A stretch of 64,000 nucleotides of DNA from Plasmodium brasilianum (lineage: Eukaryota > Apicomplexa > Aconoidasida > Haemosporida > Plasmodiidae). Of this stretch, positions 1 through 12,451 are shown in pieces. How positions within the stretch are numbered: the stretch's first letter is position 1; the number at the start of each line of letters is the position of its first letter. The notes beneath the pieces are model-generated. The model worked only from the letters and a program-made list of their open reading frames with translations. It did not search any database and had not been told where the DNA came from. The stretch lies in assembly GCF_023973825.1 (NCBI RefSeq), contig NC_090125.1, forward strand, positions 1,299,501 through 1,363,500, read 5' to 3'. Both the position numbers and the translations under genes were made by a program.

Positions 1-578
1 AAGCTCATATACATGTTCTCTCGCTTGCGTGTGCATATGCACAAATGGAACCATGCAATTTGGAGGCCCCCCGATTTCGCCACCACATCTAGCACTTCTT
101 TCATTTCGTTCCTAACTCATTTTGCTAATTTACGTCGAGTTTGTTTAGCCTTACTCGTCCCCTATCCATATGCTCTTTCGTTTAGTTTTAGCTCTTTTTT
201 TTTTTCCTTTTTCTTTTTCGTTTTTGTTTTATCCTTCTCTTTCTCTTTCTCTTTCTCTTTCTCTTTCTTTTTTTTTTTTTTTCCAAGTTCAACATAGGTT
301 CTTATGCAAATTTCACCTCCTCTTCCAGGTAGACAATGAATATACCATAATAAAGCATGCAAAATAAAAAATAAAAAAAAAAATTTTAGATAAAACACAA
401 CGTAAAAATCTTCCAAATGGTATAAAAAATTACCAGCTGGGCTATTCAAAAGGGGAAGAATAAAAAAAAAAAAAAAAGATATGAAGCGAGTTGAATTGCA
501 TCACAGCGTATAGCCGTAACAGCTACGTACAAAAGCGGATTGCGCAAAATGATGCGCGCCTTTTTCACTACGGACGAT
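1..578. other. Gene-free left edge with pyrimidine-rich microsatellites
   Basis: No supported gene. It holds a T-rich tract from about 185 to 285 that includes a CTTTCT-type microsatellite, then A-rich sequence up to the end of the neighbouring minus-strand gene. The last part is probably the 3' untranslated region of that gene. Open frames here are made of the microsatellite itself. Confidence 0.6.
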
Positions 579-3418
579 TCAAATAAATAATCTAGAAAAA
601 TCATCCATTCTATATTTTTCCTCGGTTACAGGGCATTCAAAAATGTCGTCGGATTTTAGAAATAAAGAAATAGCTTTTTCTGAGAAAACATAACCAGCAG
701 GTGTTGTAAAGGGAGGGTTGTTTTCATCCATCACTTGGTTAGTATAAGGACACACAAGAAAACTTTTCGTTTTTTGTATATTAGGTAAATGTGTAATTGT
801 ATTTTTCAATTCATCAATACATGTTGGACATTTTGTTGATTTCTTTTTTCCACACTCTTCTGTTTTGATGACTGAAATTCCTGCTTTTAATAATAATTCT
901 AGTAGTGGTTTATTTAACACACCTGACACTTCTGAGTATACTTGTTTAAACAACCTTATAACTTTCCTCCATCTTTTTTCATTAAAATATTCCAAGGCGG
1001 TATTTCCTCGTCTGCTACATGGATCTGTACAACTGCTTCGACTTCTCTTCGCAATACCGCCGCTACCTGCCGCACCTACACTGTTCAGTGCTATGTACGT
1101 GATAATATACTTGAGATCGCGGGATATGCAGGTGTGTGGTTGGACGACGCTTTTTTTAATATAATCCATAGCCTCGAAATTTTTATTTTCAAAAATGAAA
1201 TTTATAACATGTTGTAGATGTAACTCTGATTCTATATTAGAATCAATTTTCTTTAATTGCGATTTGTATTTTTGACACCATTGTAGGGCGGGCTTGATAT
1301 TATGAATTCTTAACTCATTTATTATTTCTAAATATTCTTTATATATATCTGCATCTGAGTAATATTGCAGTTTGTATCTTTTACAAAATATATCTACAGT
1401 TTCAAAAAATCCGTATCTTGATAAATATGCATCTATTAGCCAACATATTCTATTATCATACGTTTCAAAACGGAAATCATGTTTTAAATTTTCTAGTTGT
1501 ATATCTGCCTCATAATATATATATTTCAGTCTAGTGACTAATTTTTTAATGTATACATTTAGTAATGCTTTTGATTCATTTACTTTACTTTTTAATGCTT
1601 GCAATTTTTCTATTATGACATTCAACTTTTCCAAATATATAGCATCAGATAAATTGTTTAATTTCTTTTCAATAAACAATGTTATTATCATAAAATTCTT
1701 CTCTAACTCTTTCTGTATATTTCTAAATGTGTTCAATATACATTTCAGTGGAATTTGTATGAACGACTTGTCAATTGCGTTTAAGCACAGCTGCTTCCTG
1801 TCCTTGTCCTTGTTCTTCTGATTATCCTTATCCTTATCATTTCCCTTTTTTGATTTTTCCCTCGAGTCTTCCTCTGAGACCTTTTGCTTCATCCCCTCGA
1901 AGCAAAACCCCTCCTCCTTCCCCTCCTCCTTCCCCTCTTCCTTCCCCTCCTCCTTCCCTTCCTCCTTCCCTTCCTCCTTATTATATTTTGTTCCTTCCAT
2001 CTCTTCCTGTTCCTGTTCCTCCCCCTTATGCTGCTCCCGCTTCACCCCCTCCTTGTCATGATATTTTACATTCTTCTTCTCTGCATCCTTTTGCCTTTCC
2101 ATCCCTTCCTTAACCTCATTCAAGTGACAATCCTCATGATGCATACTATTTACTTCATCTACAGATAGGTAGCTTAAATTAACCCAAACATCCACATTGT
2201 CATCATTACCACTATCAATATCATCACTACCATCTTTACCATATCCACCATCTTTACCATTTCCACTATCTTTACCATTTCCACTATCTTTACCATATCC
2301 ACTATCTTTACCATATCCACTATCTTCACCATTTTCACCAGCTTTACCATTTCCACTATCTTCACCATTTCCACCATCTTTACCATTTCCACCATCTTTA
2401 CCATTTCCACCATCTTTACCATATCCACCATCTTTACCATTTCCACCATCTTTACCATTTCCACCATCTTTACCATTTCCACCATCTTTACCATTTCCAC
2501 TATCTTCATCATTTCCACCATCTTCACCATTTCCACCATCTTTACCATTTCCACCGTCTACCTGCTGTACTCGTCCTCCTAAACAAACGCCCCTACAACG
2601 CAGGTCATCCGTTGAAACATTCTTTGCCACTTCCTGATCCGGTTTGTTTATGCATCCTCTAAAAGGATTTACTACATTACTTACAGTGGTACTCTCTTTT
2701 TCTTTTACTCTAATTGATGTCTTCATAATATGCTCACTATCATTCTTTTTTTTTTTTCCCTTTCGCCCCCCTCACTCACTCTGTATTTCATATAAGAAGA
2801 TGTATTCTCCTTATGCTTATCTGTGCTGGATATAAATTCATTCATTTTATTTTCTAAAGTTAAAATTGATTTAGTTTTATTCTGTAATATTATCATTTGC
2901 TTATCGATCTTTTCTTCTATCATTTGAAGGGTCGTGTTCATATTTCTGTTCTGTGTAACTGATTCGTCTTCATTCTTATCATGATCCTGCATTGTGTGCA
3001 TAATTCTACTATTATGCTTTTCACTTTCTTCTCTTTGATTTTCCACAAAAAAGCTTTCATTAAAAATATTATTATGATTACCACTATTTTCGTTATTACT
3101 ACTATTATTATAACTACTATTACTATTATTATTATTACAATTTTCATTATTATTATTGTTTCCCATAATACTCAAAGCAATCCCATGCTCTGTTGTATGT
3201 TCACTAAAAGCCAAATCAGTAGCACTGCTATTTGGATATTTGTTTATTTTCAATTTGTTCTTCTCTTCAACATTTAATTTGTCTGATACTGGTGTGATTG
3301 TCCTTCTCCTTTCATTTCCCCCTGCCAACGAATTTACATTTTCATTTTTATGCTCTTCATGAGAACTATTGCCTTTTTTTTCATTCCCCTGGTCTCCTTC
3401 AGTTTTTCGACTGTCCAT
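579..3418 (-). CDS. MAEA/GID9-like CTLH E3 ubiquitin ligase subunit, frame interrupted
   Basis: The C-terminal half reads as LisH/CTLH/CRA helical segments followed by a degenerate RING. The last 60 residues carry C-P-Y-T, NNPPFTTPAGYVFSEKA and ECPVTEEK, the pattern of macrophage erythroblast attacher / yeast Gid9 (Fyv10). By family knowledge this is one of the two RING-type subunits of the GID/CTLH ubiquitin ligase, acting in cytosol or nucleus. The N-terminal half is parasite-specific low complexity: about 20 degenerate hexapeptides of DGGNGK type (encoded at 2190-2560) and an EEGK repeat (about 1915-1980). The reading frame is split. Codons from 3418 to about 2723 and from 2726 to 579 lie in different frames. 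A 35-nt intron (2745-2779, donor GTGAGT, acceptor AAG, phase 0) joins them into 934 aa. Alternatively one extra A in the A12 run at 2746-2757 gives 946 aa. I cannot choose between these. Family assignment is firm; the 5' structure is not. Confidence 0.85.
2190..2560 (-). repeat. 18-bp coding minisatellite (DGGNGK hexapeptides)
   Basis: About 20 units of an 18-bp repeat encode DGGNGK, with DSGNGK and DGGYGK variants. The repeat lies in the N-terminal low-complexity part of the MAEA-like protein. Both strands stay open across it, which produces long meaningless open frames in other phases. Confidence 0.9.
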
Positions 3419-5085
3419 GCTTTTTGTAATTGTATTACTTTAAAATGGTAAGAAAAGGGGTAAAAAAAAGGGGTAAAAAAGGGGTAAAAAAAAGGGGTAA
3501 AAAAGGGGTAAAAAAAAGGGGTAAAAAAAAGGGGTAAAAAAAAGGAAAAAAAAGCTAGCTGTGCTTTTATTACGTTTTATAGACAAAGCTATGTTGAATG
3601 ATTCTATTGCATAGCGAATGACAGAATAAACTCGTGTGAAATATAAAAAGATTATAAAAAAAGGAATAAAAAATAAAAAAATATACGACTGAACGTGTGT
3701 ACACATGTTTAAGTATATATTTCTGTATATATATGCATTCATATATGAATCTGCATTTGCATTTCCATTTGCATTTGCTTATGTATACACACGAACCGCC
3801 TGACTTTGTTTGCACAGTCTGCTACACCATTCTGTGTCAATTACAAGCAAGCATTTCCGCATCGCTTGTTAATTTTTTCAAAAAAAAAAAAAAAAAAATT
3901 CAAAAATTGAGTTTTCCCATTTTAAAAGCAGCTTTTTTCATATATGCTGCTTTACTATACAAAATCGGCATATAGTTTTTTTATCATCATCGCATTAAAA
4001 ATATGTATTCTCAAAGAGAGGACGGAAAAAAATAAATGCACAAATATAGTAGGTAAAGAAATTCAAAATAAAAAAAATGTAAATTTTACTGCTAAGGGGT
4101 AGAACGGACTTTCCTTTTTTTTTTTTTTTTTTTTTTTCGAGAAATAAAGTCCATGCAAAGGTACATGTCGGGAAGAAGAAGAAAAAAATTGATAAAAATG
4201 GAAGAAAGGGAAAATATCGAAAAAAATGGGAAAAATGGGAAAAATGCGAAGAATGAAAGGAAAGAAAAATAAAAAATAGCAAACAAATAGCAAACAAATA
4301 GCAAACAAATAGCAAAAACATAGCGAAAAAATAGCGGAAAAATAGCGGAAAAATAGCGGGAAAATAGCGAAAAAATAACGAAGAAATAAAAAAACAAAGG
4401 AAAAACAAAAAATACTGATAAAAGGGTGCGAACACTGTGTAAAGAAGCAACAGAATTTTATCATCTATTAAAATTTAAGTATAACATATAAATTTGGTAT
4501 GCGTATATGTATACGTAGCACATGTGCGCATGTACAATACCTTTTTCGTGTAAACAATCATGTGAACTCTTAATTGTCCCTTTTTCATATAGCTTCATCA
4601 GTGTTAAAATTATTAGCTTGTAACGCATTACTCGAGTTATAAGAGAATTTTACCCTTATGAGTATCTTCCTTTTGTTAGCTTAAAAATTATAAGGGAAAC
4701 ACATACATAAAACACGTATGTTCATTTTGAAAATAACAAAAGGGGGGAGGGGTCGGCAGTGCCGTCCAAATCATTAGAGATAAAGCCGCATAATAGCATA
4801 ATAACATAATAGCAAAAAAGAATAAATAAAAATAAAACGGCATCTGGTATTTATTGTATTTTATGTGCAAAATAATAAAGATTGAATCGTGAATATAATA
4901 CTAAAAAAAAAAAAAAAATTTCAGTAGAACAAAAAAAAAGAAATACATGTTACAGACAGCTAAATATTAACATATACTGGGGGCATTTATGATGCCGTGC
5001 GTTTGTGTATGCGTATACATAATAAATAGCTTGGAAAACCAACCCCTTAAAATATTACACCCATATTGTACATATACACATAATG

Positions 5086-5225
5086 CATACACATACATAC
5101 ACATACATACACATACATACACATACATACACATACATACACATACATACACATACATACACATACATACACATACATACACATACATACACATACATAC
5201 ACATACATACACATACATATACATA
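5086..5225. repeat. 10-bp CACATACATA tandem array
   Basis: About 14 almost perfect copies of a CACATACATA unit. Because it lacks stops on either strand it creates several overlapping open frames of histidine/tyrosine/threonine or methionine/tyrosine/valine, which are not genes. Confidence 0.9.
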
Positions 5226-5995
5226 CACAGGAGCACGTTGTAACACCTGCACATGTTCAAACGGAAAAGCTACATAATCGTATAACTCATGAGAGGCTAA
5301 TGTTTTCCTTTTTATGCCAAATTTTTTTTTTTTGAAGTAAATTAAAATTAATCAAACTAAATTAAATAAGATAATTTTTATTTTTTAGACATAGAAAAAA
5401 GAAACCTCCTAAAAAGAATGCTGTTTCGCACTATCAGTAGTCTCAGCCTTGTTAACAAGAATGCAGCACGGACTTCGAAACACACACATATGCATACACT
5501 TTTTTTTGTTGTTCTTCTTATGTAATTTGTTTTTTTTTTAAATTGAGTGCGTATTATGATCTTTTGTGTACATTACTCACCAACTAGGAAAAAGAAAATG
5601 AAAATTAATGCATTTTTTTATATACTCATTCAAGGGAATATATTATCCTACCACATTTACCAAACGCTGCATTTTTATGCCATCTCGTTTAATATTCCTT
5701 AACAACAATTGCAGATTTTAATTTATTTCTTTTTTCCTTTCTATTATTCCTATATTTAGAAAGTTTATGCGTCTCACTTCAAAAGGTTTTTATGTTTTAT
5801 TTTAAAAGATTACCTCTCTTTTTTTTTTTTTTTTTTGTTTCTCTACATTATACCCAAACTGTTTAGTTATGTGCCAAATGGACAAGAACATTTAAACACA
5901 CATACATGCACAGGTCAGGTAAAAAAAAAAAAAAAAGAAAAGCAAAACAAAACAAAACAAAAAAACAAGAACAAAAACAAGAACAAGAACAAGAA

Positions 5996-6140
5996 AACAA
6001 ATACACATAAACAGATACTCATAAACAAATACACATAAACAGATACTCATAAACAAATACACATAAACAGATACACATAAACAGATACACATAAACAGAT
6101 ACACATAAACAAATACACATAAACAAATACACATAAACAA
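5996..6140. repeat. 14-bp AAACAAATACACAT tandem array
   Basis: About ten copies with variants CAGATAC and ACTCAT. It follows directly on an A-rich AACAAGAACAAA tract. Nothing suggests coding. Confidence 0.8.
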
Positions 6141-8335
6141 AAACAAAATGAACATATTTAAAATACTAAGTCCAATTTACAAGACTTAATAATAAACACA
6201 ACTTGAAAAAATTATTTAAAAGAATATCCCGCATATCGTGAAATACAAAACAAAACTGCACAAGGATTGATATTTTAACAAACCCGCAGACAGTTGTACA
6301 TAACAAGCGTCTGTACATGAATATTCCTCTCGCATTTCTTACTAAACAATTCGATATAATAATATATATTTGTCAAAAAATTTTAATCTCCTCTTTGGTG
6401 TAACTAAAATAACTTCCCTATTCTGAAACGAGTTTGCAGCAATTTACCCCAACATGGGTACATGCATATGCATTTGCATATATATATATATACACACATA
6501 TAACGGTATGTGCGTAATTCCAAAATGAATGTAGATATCATTTAAATGATAACAGTGTTTATGTTTATTTGATTAGCCAAAATATATGCGAACGAAACGT
6601 ACATAAACTCGTATGTCCTAAAATTTGTCCTTGAAAAAAAGGTTTACGCAAAATTCGCCAAACAGTGAATACACATTTATGTATGTACTTATGTATACAT
6701 ATATATACTTATGTGTATACCTTTTTTTTTTTTTTTTTTCCGTTTATTTCCAATTTTTTTCTTAACAGTATTGAATAAATAGTAAGAATTAATAATTTAT
6801 AAATATTTTGTCATTTTGTTTATTTCTTTGTTATTTATACGTATAACCCAAAATGAAAATGTGCTGTTCTTTTTTTTCTTTTAAGCAATAATATAACATA
6901 CTAAAAATATCACTCACTTTATTAATGTGTATTATATATATATATATATATATATATATCTATTTATTTATTCATACAATATGATTTTTCATATTTTGGC
7001 CAAAAAAAAGGAAAGAAATACATTAAGCATATTACTACCAATATTTCATACATGTTAAGTTTATGTTATGTACATGTTTCGTATACGTTATGCATAAACG
7101 GAATGGCAAAAAATCAAACCAAGAGAATAGTAAACATTCGATAAAAAAAAATAAAATACCCAAGATAAAAAAAGAAAACTGCAAAATTGTAAGTAGCGAA
7201 TTAGCAAGTAGCAAATTAGCAAATTAGCAAGTAGCAAATTAGTAAATCAGCAAATTAGCAAATCAGCAAATTAGCAAAATAGCAAGTAGCAAATTAGCAA
7301 AATAGCAAGTAGCAAATTAGCAAAATAGCAAATTAGCAAAATAGCAAAATAGCAAAATAACAAAGTGCAGTAAAATATTATGCTAAAGGGCATTAAAAAA
7401 AATATAGTGTACAATTAAACGTTACTTGTATACAAAAAGGAAAAGATGAAAAAAGGAAAAATAATACCAAACTGCCAAACCTAACAATACGTACGTGTTT
7501 ATATGTGTATGTACGTGAGTACATATGTATATATGTATGTATGTACGTATTTATGTATGTGAATGTACATAAATTCACATCGTACAAATATTCGTACTAA
7601 TATATACATATAAATATGTATATAATATATGTATATATATTAACAATATTTCTGCAATTGAAAATGCAATGACCCGAACGTGAAAATAAATAATGATTGA
7701 AAAAATAACAAATTTAAAAAAAAAAATAAAATTATGGGTACAATTTTTAAGTATATTAAAATTTAAAATAAAAGAAGGAAACACATATGTATGTATACGT
7801 ACATGTATAAATACGTATGTATATATGAATAAATACGTATGTATATATGAATAAATACGTATGTATATATGAATAAATACGTATGTATTTGTATATATGT
7901 ACATTTTTTGCTGGGTAAAATTAATGGGACTACATGATAAACTTAGAGGAAGAAGAGTTAACTAGAGTAACGCAAATATACGTTAAGATAATACCTAACC
8001 AGTTATTTAAGGAGAAACGCAAAAAATAAAATAATTAAAAAAAGAAGAGACCAAAAGAGAGCACATAAAAGGGCAAAAGAACGCATATATAATATATCGT
8101 ACGTCATATATAGTATATAATATATCGTATATAATATATCGTATATAATATATCGTATATAATATATCTTATGTGATATATCGTATGTGATATATCGTAT
8201 GTGATATATCGTATGTAATATATCGTATGATTACATTAATTTGAGAAAAGGACCTTGAGCCGTATTGTCATATACCTATATTTACGTACATATATATATA
8301 TAATATATGCGTATAACTTTTTGTGTGAAGACAAG

Positions 8336-10005
8336 ATGAAGGGGGTAAACGATTTTATGCGAAAAGTGAATGATGTAGAAAAGATGAAAAGATATTTGTC
8401 AGACCATAGTGCTTCGATAAAAATATATTGTTTCTTCTTGCTGTTAGTTTTTATCTTTTATCATTTATTTTCAGATGGGGATTTTTCTTTTTTATTAACT
8501 CTTTCATCAGTTATTAGTATGTTTTCATTTCTTATGGTTTTTCTGAAAATTGAAATAAATAAATCATGTGCAGGAGTTTCATTAAAGATGATGGAATGTT
8601 ATGTTGTTCTTAATACAGCTAGACTATTATCTATAGTACCATTCGAAGGATACTTACCTTATGATAAAAGTGGGGACTGGTTGTATCAGCTAGTTGAAGC
8701 TATTTCGTTATTTATTAATTGTTGTATTGTATATTTGTGTAGATATAAGTATAAAAGTACCTACGACTCGGCAAACGACATTTTTAATAATCTGCTTTTA
8801 ATTATTCCTGCGTTTGTTATCTCCATTTTCGTTCACCCCTCGTTGAACTCCTTCCTCCCAGCTGATGTAGGAACAAAGCGCGAAAAAAAAAAAAAAAAAA
8901 AAATATAAAATATAAAACAAAACGTAAAATGCAAAATCTAAAACGTAAAACGTAAAACGTAAAATGTAAAACGTAAAACGTAAAACGTAAAATGTAAAAC
9001 CATAAACAGTAATAATCTTGATAACGCATTAAATAGTGAAAAATTATTGAAAATAATAATATTGAAAAAAAAAAAAATTAGGCGCAAATTTAAAATTAAA
9101 ATTAAAATTAAAATTAAAAATTAAAAATTAAAAATTAAAATTAAAAATTAAAAATTAAAAATTAAAATTAAAAATTAAAAATTAAAAATTAAAAATTAAA
9201 AAATGTAATACCTCTTTTTTTTCAACTGTTAGGTAGCATGGTCTTTTGCGTTATACTTAGAATCAGTTTGTGTATTACCACAACTGTCAATGTTCCAAAA
9301 GGAGGTAAAAAAAAATAGAAATAGAAATAGAAATAGAAATAGAAATTGAAATAGAAATAAAAGTAAAAGTAAAAATAAAAAAGATTTAAATAAAAATAAA
9401 AAAGATTTAAATAAAAAAAAAAAAAGGTTTAAATAAAAAAAAAAATTCTTAACACCGTGCATACATTTATGTGCATTATTTCCTTTTCGCTTGTGTATGT
9501 GTGTGTATAACAGTGTATGCAATTTTTAAATTTTATTGCCTGTTCATATTTTTTTGGAATTGTGATCCCTTTCTAATTTTTTTTTTTTTTTTACATTTTC
9601 AGGGAAAAGTAGCTGCATTTACTACTCATTTTTTAGCATCACAGGCTTTTTCAAAAGTAAGAGGAAAACAATAATAAAGAAGCTTTAATCATTTTTTTTT
9701 TTTTTTTCCTATACCCACTCCCCATGAAACCTTTCCTTTTTTCTTTATGTTTCACTCTCTTTACGTTTTTTATCTCATAGGTTTTATCTTTCTTTTTTTG
9801 GATAGTGTCACATAAGGAGTTGAATTCTTCGGATAACATTGTAATAGCACACATTGCTCATTTTGCGTTGTGCCAAATATAGCACTTTATATGTATATAT
9901 GCATACAGTGTTTCTTGTTAATTTTTTTTTTTGAATTATACGTATGTAAATTTATATGCATATACGAACATATACGTATGCATTATTTTACGTGCACATG
10001 TTCAT

Positions 10006-10036
<31 letters not shown>

Positions 10037-10180
10037 GATTAGATTAAATCGTATGTGGGTGTGTGGGTTGTTATTATGCAAGTAGTTCAGCTGATTTTAA
10101 TGGGTGACTTTATTTATCATTATATTCGATGTTTAAGTAAAGGAGTATCATTTGATAATTTATTAAATGAAAATGTTTAG
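8336..10180 (+). CDS. ERD2/KDEL-receptor-like membrane protein, five exons
   Basis: Exons 8336-8866, 9233-9304, 9603-9656, 9781-9840 and 10043-10180 join in phase 0 at every junction (donors GTAGGA, GTAAAA, GTAAGA, GTAATA) to give 284 aa. ERD2 hallmarks are KSCAGVSLKMMECYVVL near residue 85, then AWSFALYLESVCVLPQL, FTTHFLASQAFSK, and a final hydrophobic span with GDFIYHYIRCLSKG. Classical KDEL receptors are about 212 aa. This one has an extra N-terminal segment with two predicted membrane spans, as in the plant ERD2-related proteins. That suggests a paralogue rather than the classic cargo receptor. By homology it is a multi-span protein of ER/Golgi membranes; retrieval of KDEL-type cargo is not shown by the sequence. 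The introns carry poly(T) runs and short repeats (8940-9000, 9090-9200). The start is the first ATG after an in-frame AT-rich leader. Confidence 0.87.
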
Positions 10181-10182
10181 CA

Positions 10183-10220
<38 letters not shown>

Positions 10221-10554
10221 AGGGGGGGAAAAAGGTATTTTTATTTTTTTAATTTTATGCTTACAGTTATTTATTGGACAAATAAGAACAATCACAGATT
10301 TTTTTTTTTTTTTTTTAGAATTAGGAATATGTATGCATAATAAAACAGTAATTTTAATTGGTATATGTTTAAAGTAGAACTATTATAAGTTGAACCCTTT
10401 AAATATCTTGTTACGTTTTATGAAAAAACGGGTATAATAATATGACATATATTATATGTAAAAAAGAATAATTCGGAAATATAAATGCGAAAAGTAAAAT
10501 CTGGGAAATGAGGAGAATAAGAAGAGTAATAATAAGAAGAAGAACAGCAACAAC

Positions 10555-10770
10555 AACAGCAATAGTAATAACAACAATAGTAATAACAACAATAGTAATA
10601 ACAACAATAGTAATAACAGCAATAGTAATAACAATAATAGTAATAACAGCAATAGTAATAACAACAATAGTAATAACAACAATAGTAATAACAGCAATAG
10701 TAATAACAACAATAGTAATAACAACAATAGTAATAACAACAATAGTAATAACAGCAATAGTAATAACAAT
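10555..10770. repeat. 15-bp AATAACAACAATAGT array
   Basis: About 14 copies, some with CAGC or CAAT in place of CAAC. All frames on both strands are open, giving spurious leucine-rich and isoleucine/threonine/valine-rich open frames. Confidence 0.9.
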
Positions 10771-11095
10771 AACAATAATAACAACAGTAAGATGGTTGTT
10801 ATTGCACATAAATATGATCCCTTCACTGTCAAATGAAAATTTCCTCTCACTATTTTCTTTGTCCTTTTAAATTTACATGCATATAAATACTTATACACCG
10901 TATGTTGTACGCGTATGTTTCCCAGATGTATTTTTATATAAGTTGTAGGATATATGTATTGTATACATATACATATGTATATTTTAAAAGTTCATTCAAT
11001 ACAATGAAATTTTAATGTCTATTATTTCATCATGTAAAACTACCTAATATGTTAAATGACGTTAAACATGTACCGTTATGCCATCACAATGATTA

Positions 11096-11126
<31 letters not shown>

Positions 11127-11749
11127 GCATGCATATATATACTTATAAGTAACCGGTTGTTTGTTTTATGTTATATGTTTATATATATGTATATATAAAT
11201 ATATATACATATGGATATATCCCTTTATTTGTTTTATTTCATATTTTTCGCGTTATCCCTTTTTTTTTTTTTTTTTTTTTTTTTTTCAATATTCCTTCAT
11301 TTCTTCTATTTTTTTTTAAAGAAATTCTTAAAAAAAAGACAATTTTTCCTTAGTAAATTTCAGATGTTTTCGAAGGTATAAATATGTGCACGTACATGTA
11401 TGCACATATATATCAACACATATATATCTACCCATATATATATATGGATACATATATATATATATATATATATAACACTAGTATTATCTACTGCAAAACG
11501 AAATGCTGTTACTTAAACAACAAGTAATATACAGCACAATACGAAATGTAATGAAATTAATGGAATAATAGTGCAAGGATAATAAAATAAATGTATGCAT
11601 CCAATCTCTTTTCTACTTCTTTATAATCTTTAAAAATATAGAAATCCATCTGGTAAACATATATTTTTTTTTTTTTTTTCTTTGTAAAACATAAAAAAAG
11701 GTATAAATATAATTTTCCACAATCCTGATAAAGGATAAAAAGAAAAAAG

Positions 11750-11905
11750 AATTTTTCCTTTTCTTTTTTTTGCCTCTCAAATTTTTCCTTTTCTCTTTTT
11801 TGCCTCTCAAATTTTTCCTTTTCTCTTTTTTGCCTCTCAAAATTTTCCTTTTCTCTTTTTTGCCTCTCAAATTTTTCCTTTTCTCTTTTTTGCCTCTCAA
11901 ATTTT
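11750..11905. repeat. 30-bp array containing TTTTTTGCCTCTCAAAT
   Basis: Five nearly identical 30-bp units. Read on the minus strand they would encode RGKKEKRKNL decapeptides, but no flanking protein-like sequence supports a gene. Confidence 0.85.
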
Positions 11906-12451
11906 TACTTCTCAATTTTATGCACTGCAAAATTTATACAATGCAAACTTTTTTTTTTTAATTTTTTTTTTTTTGTTCTTTTTCTCTTAATTTTTTCAAA
12001 AAATAGCTGAAACGATTCTACATTTTTTTTTTTTATGAAAAGTTAATATAATGCCAATGTAACGAAATAATGTCATAATATTTCAGCCCCCTACTTTTTT
12101 GTTTATTTTGGGTAAATATAAATAATATGTTACGTAAGGAGGCAAGAATAAATGTGATATGGTATTTATATGTATATATATATAAATATATGTATGTATA
12201 TTCGTACACATGTAGTACCTGGATGGAGTCATAAATAAACGAATATAGAGAGGTTACTGAAAAAATGTTTTTAATAAAGAAAAGATACATATGTTTTTAT
12301 AATTCTATTTGTAAATCAAATATTTTAAGTAAAACATTTCACAATGGGAAAAGTACTGGTATGTCCCAAAGGAGGTACGCTATATATTTTTTTTTTTTTT
12401 CTCAGCATTAATTGTGTATAGCGTCTTCGCATCTTTTCGTTTAGCATTCGG

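Larger units (their letters stand above)
3419..8335. other. 4.9-kb intergenic region of microsatellites
   Basis: No convincing gene. It lies between the divergently transcribed MAEA-like gene (start 3418) and the ERD2-like gene, so it should hold both promoters. Contents include GGGGTAAAAAAAA repeats (3450-3550), degenerate AAAATAGCG-type repeats (4210-4390), a 10-bp CACATACATA array (5086-5225), a 14-bp AAACAAATACACAT array (5996-6140), AAATTAGCAAGTAGC-type repeats (7190-7370), a 22-bp repeat (7790-7890) and TATATCGTATA-type repeats (8085-8230). Several poly(A) and poly(T) runs are present. One small open frame at 5418-5525 is discussed under findings. Confidence 0.6.
10181..12451. other. 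Intergenic, with two tandem arrays and poly(T) runs
   Basis: No gene recognised. It contains long poly(A) (about 10191-10218) and poly(T) runs near 11100-11126 and 11262-11286. It also holds a 15-bp AATAACAACAATAGT array (10555-10770), an (AT)n tract near 11440-11475 and a 30-bp T-rich array (11750-11905). The ERD2-like 3' UTR and the DnaJ promoter must lie here. Confidence 0.6.

Noticed and set aside
4967..5277. Tyr/Val/Cys-rich and His/Thr-rich open frames
   Set aside because: Products of the CACATACATA array on both strands.
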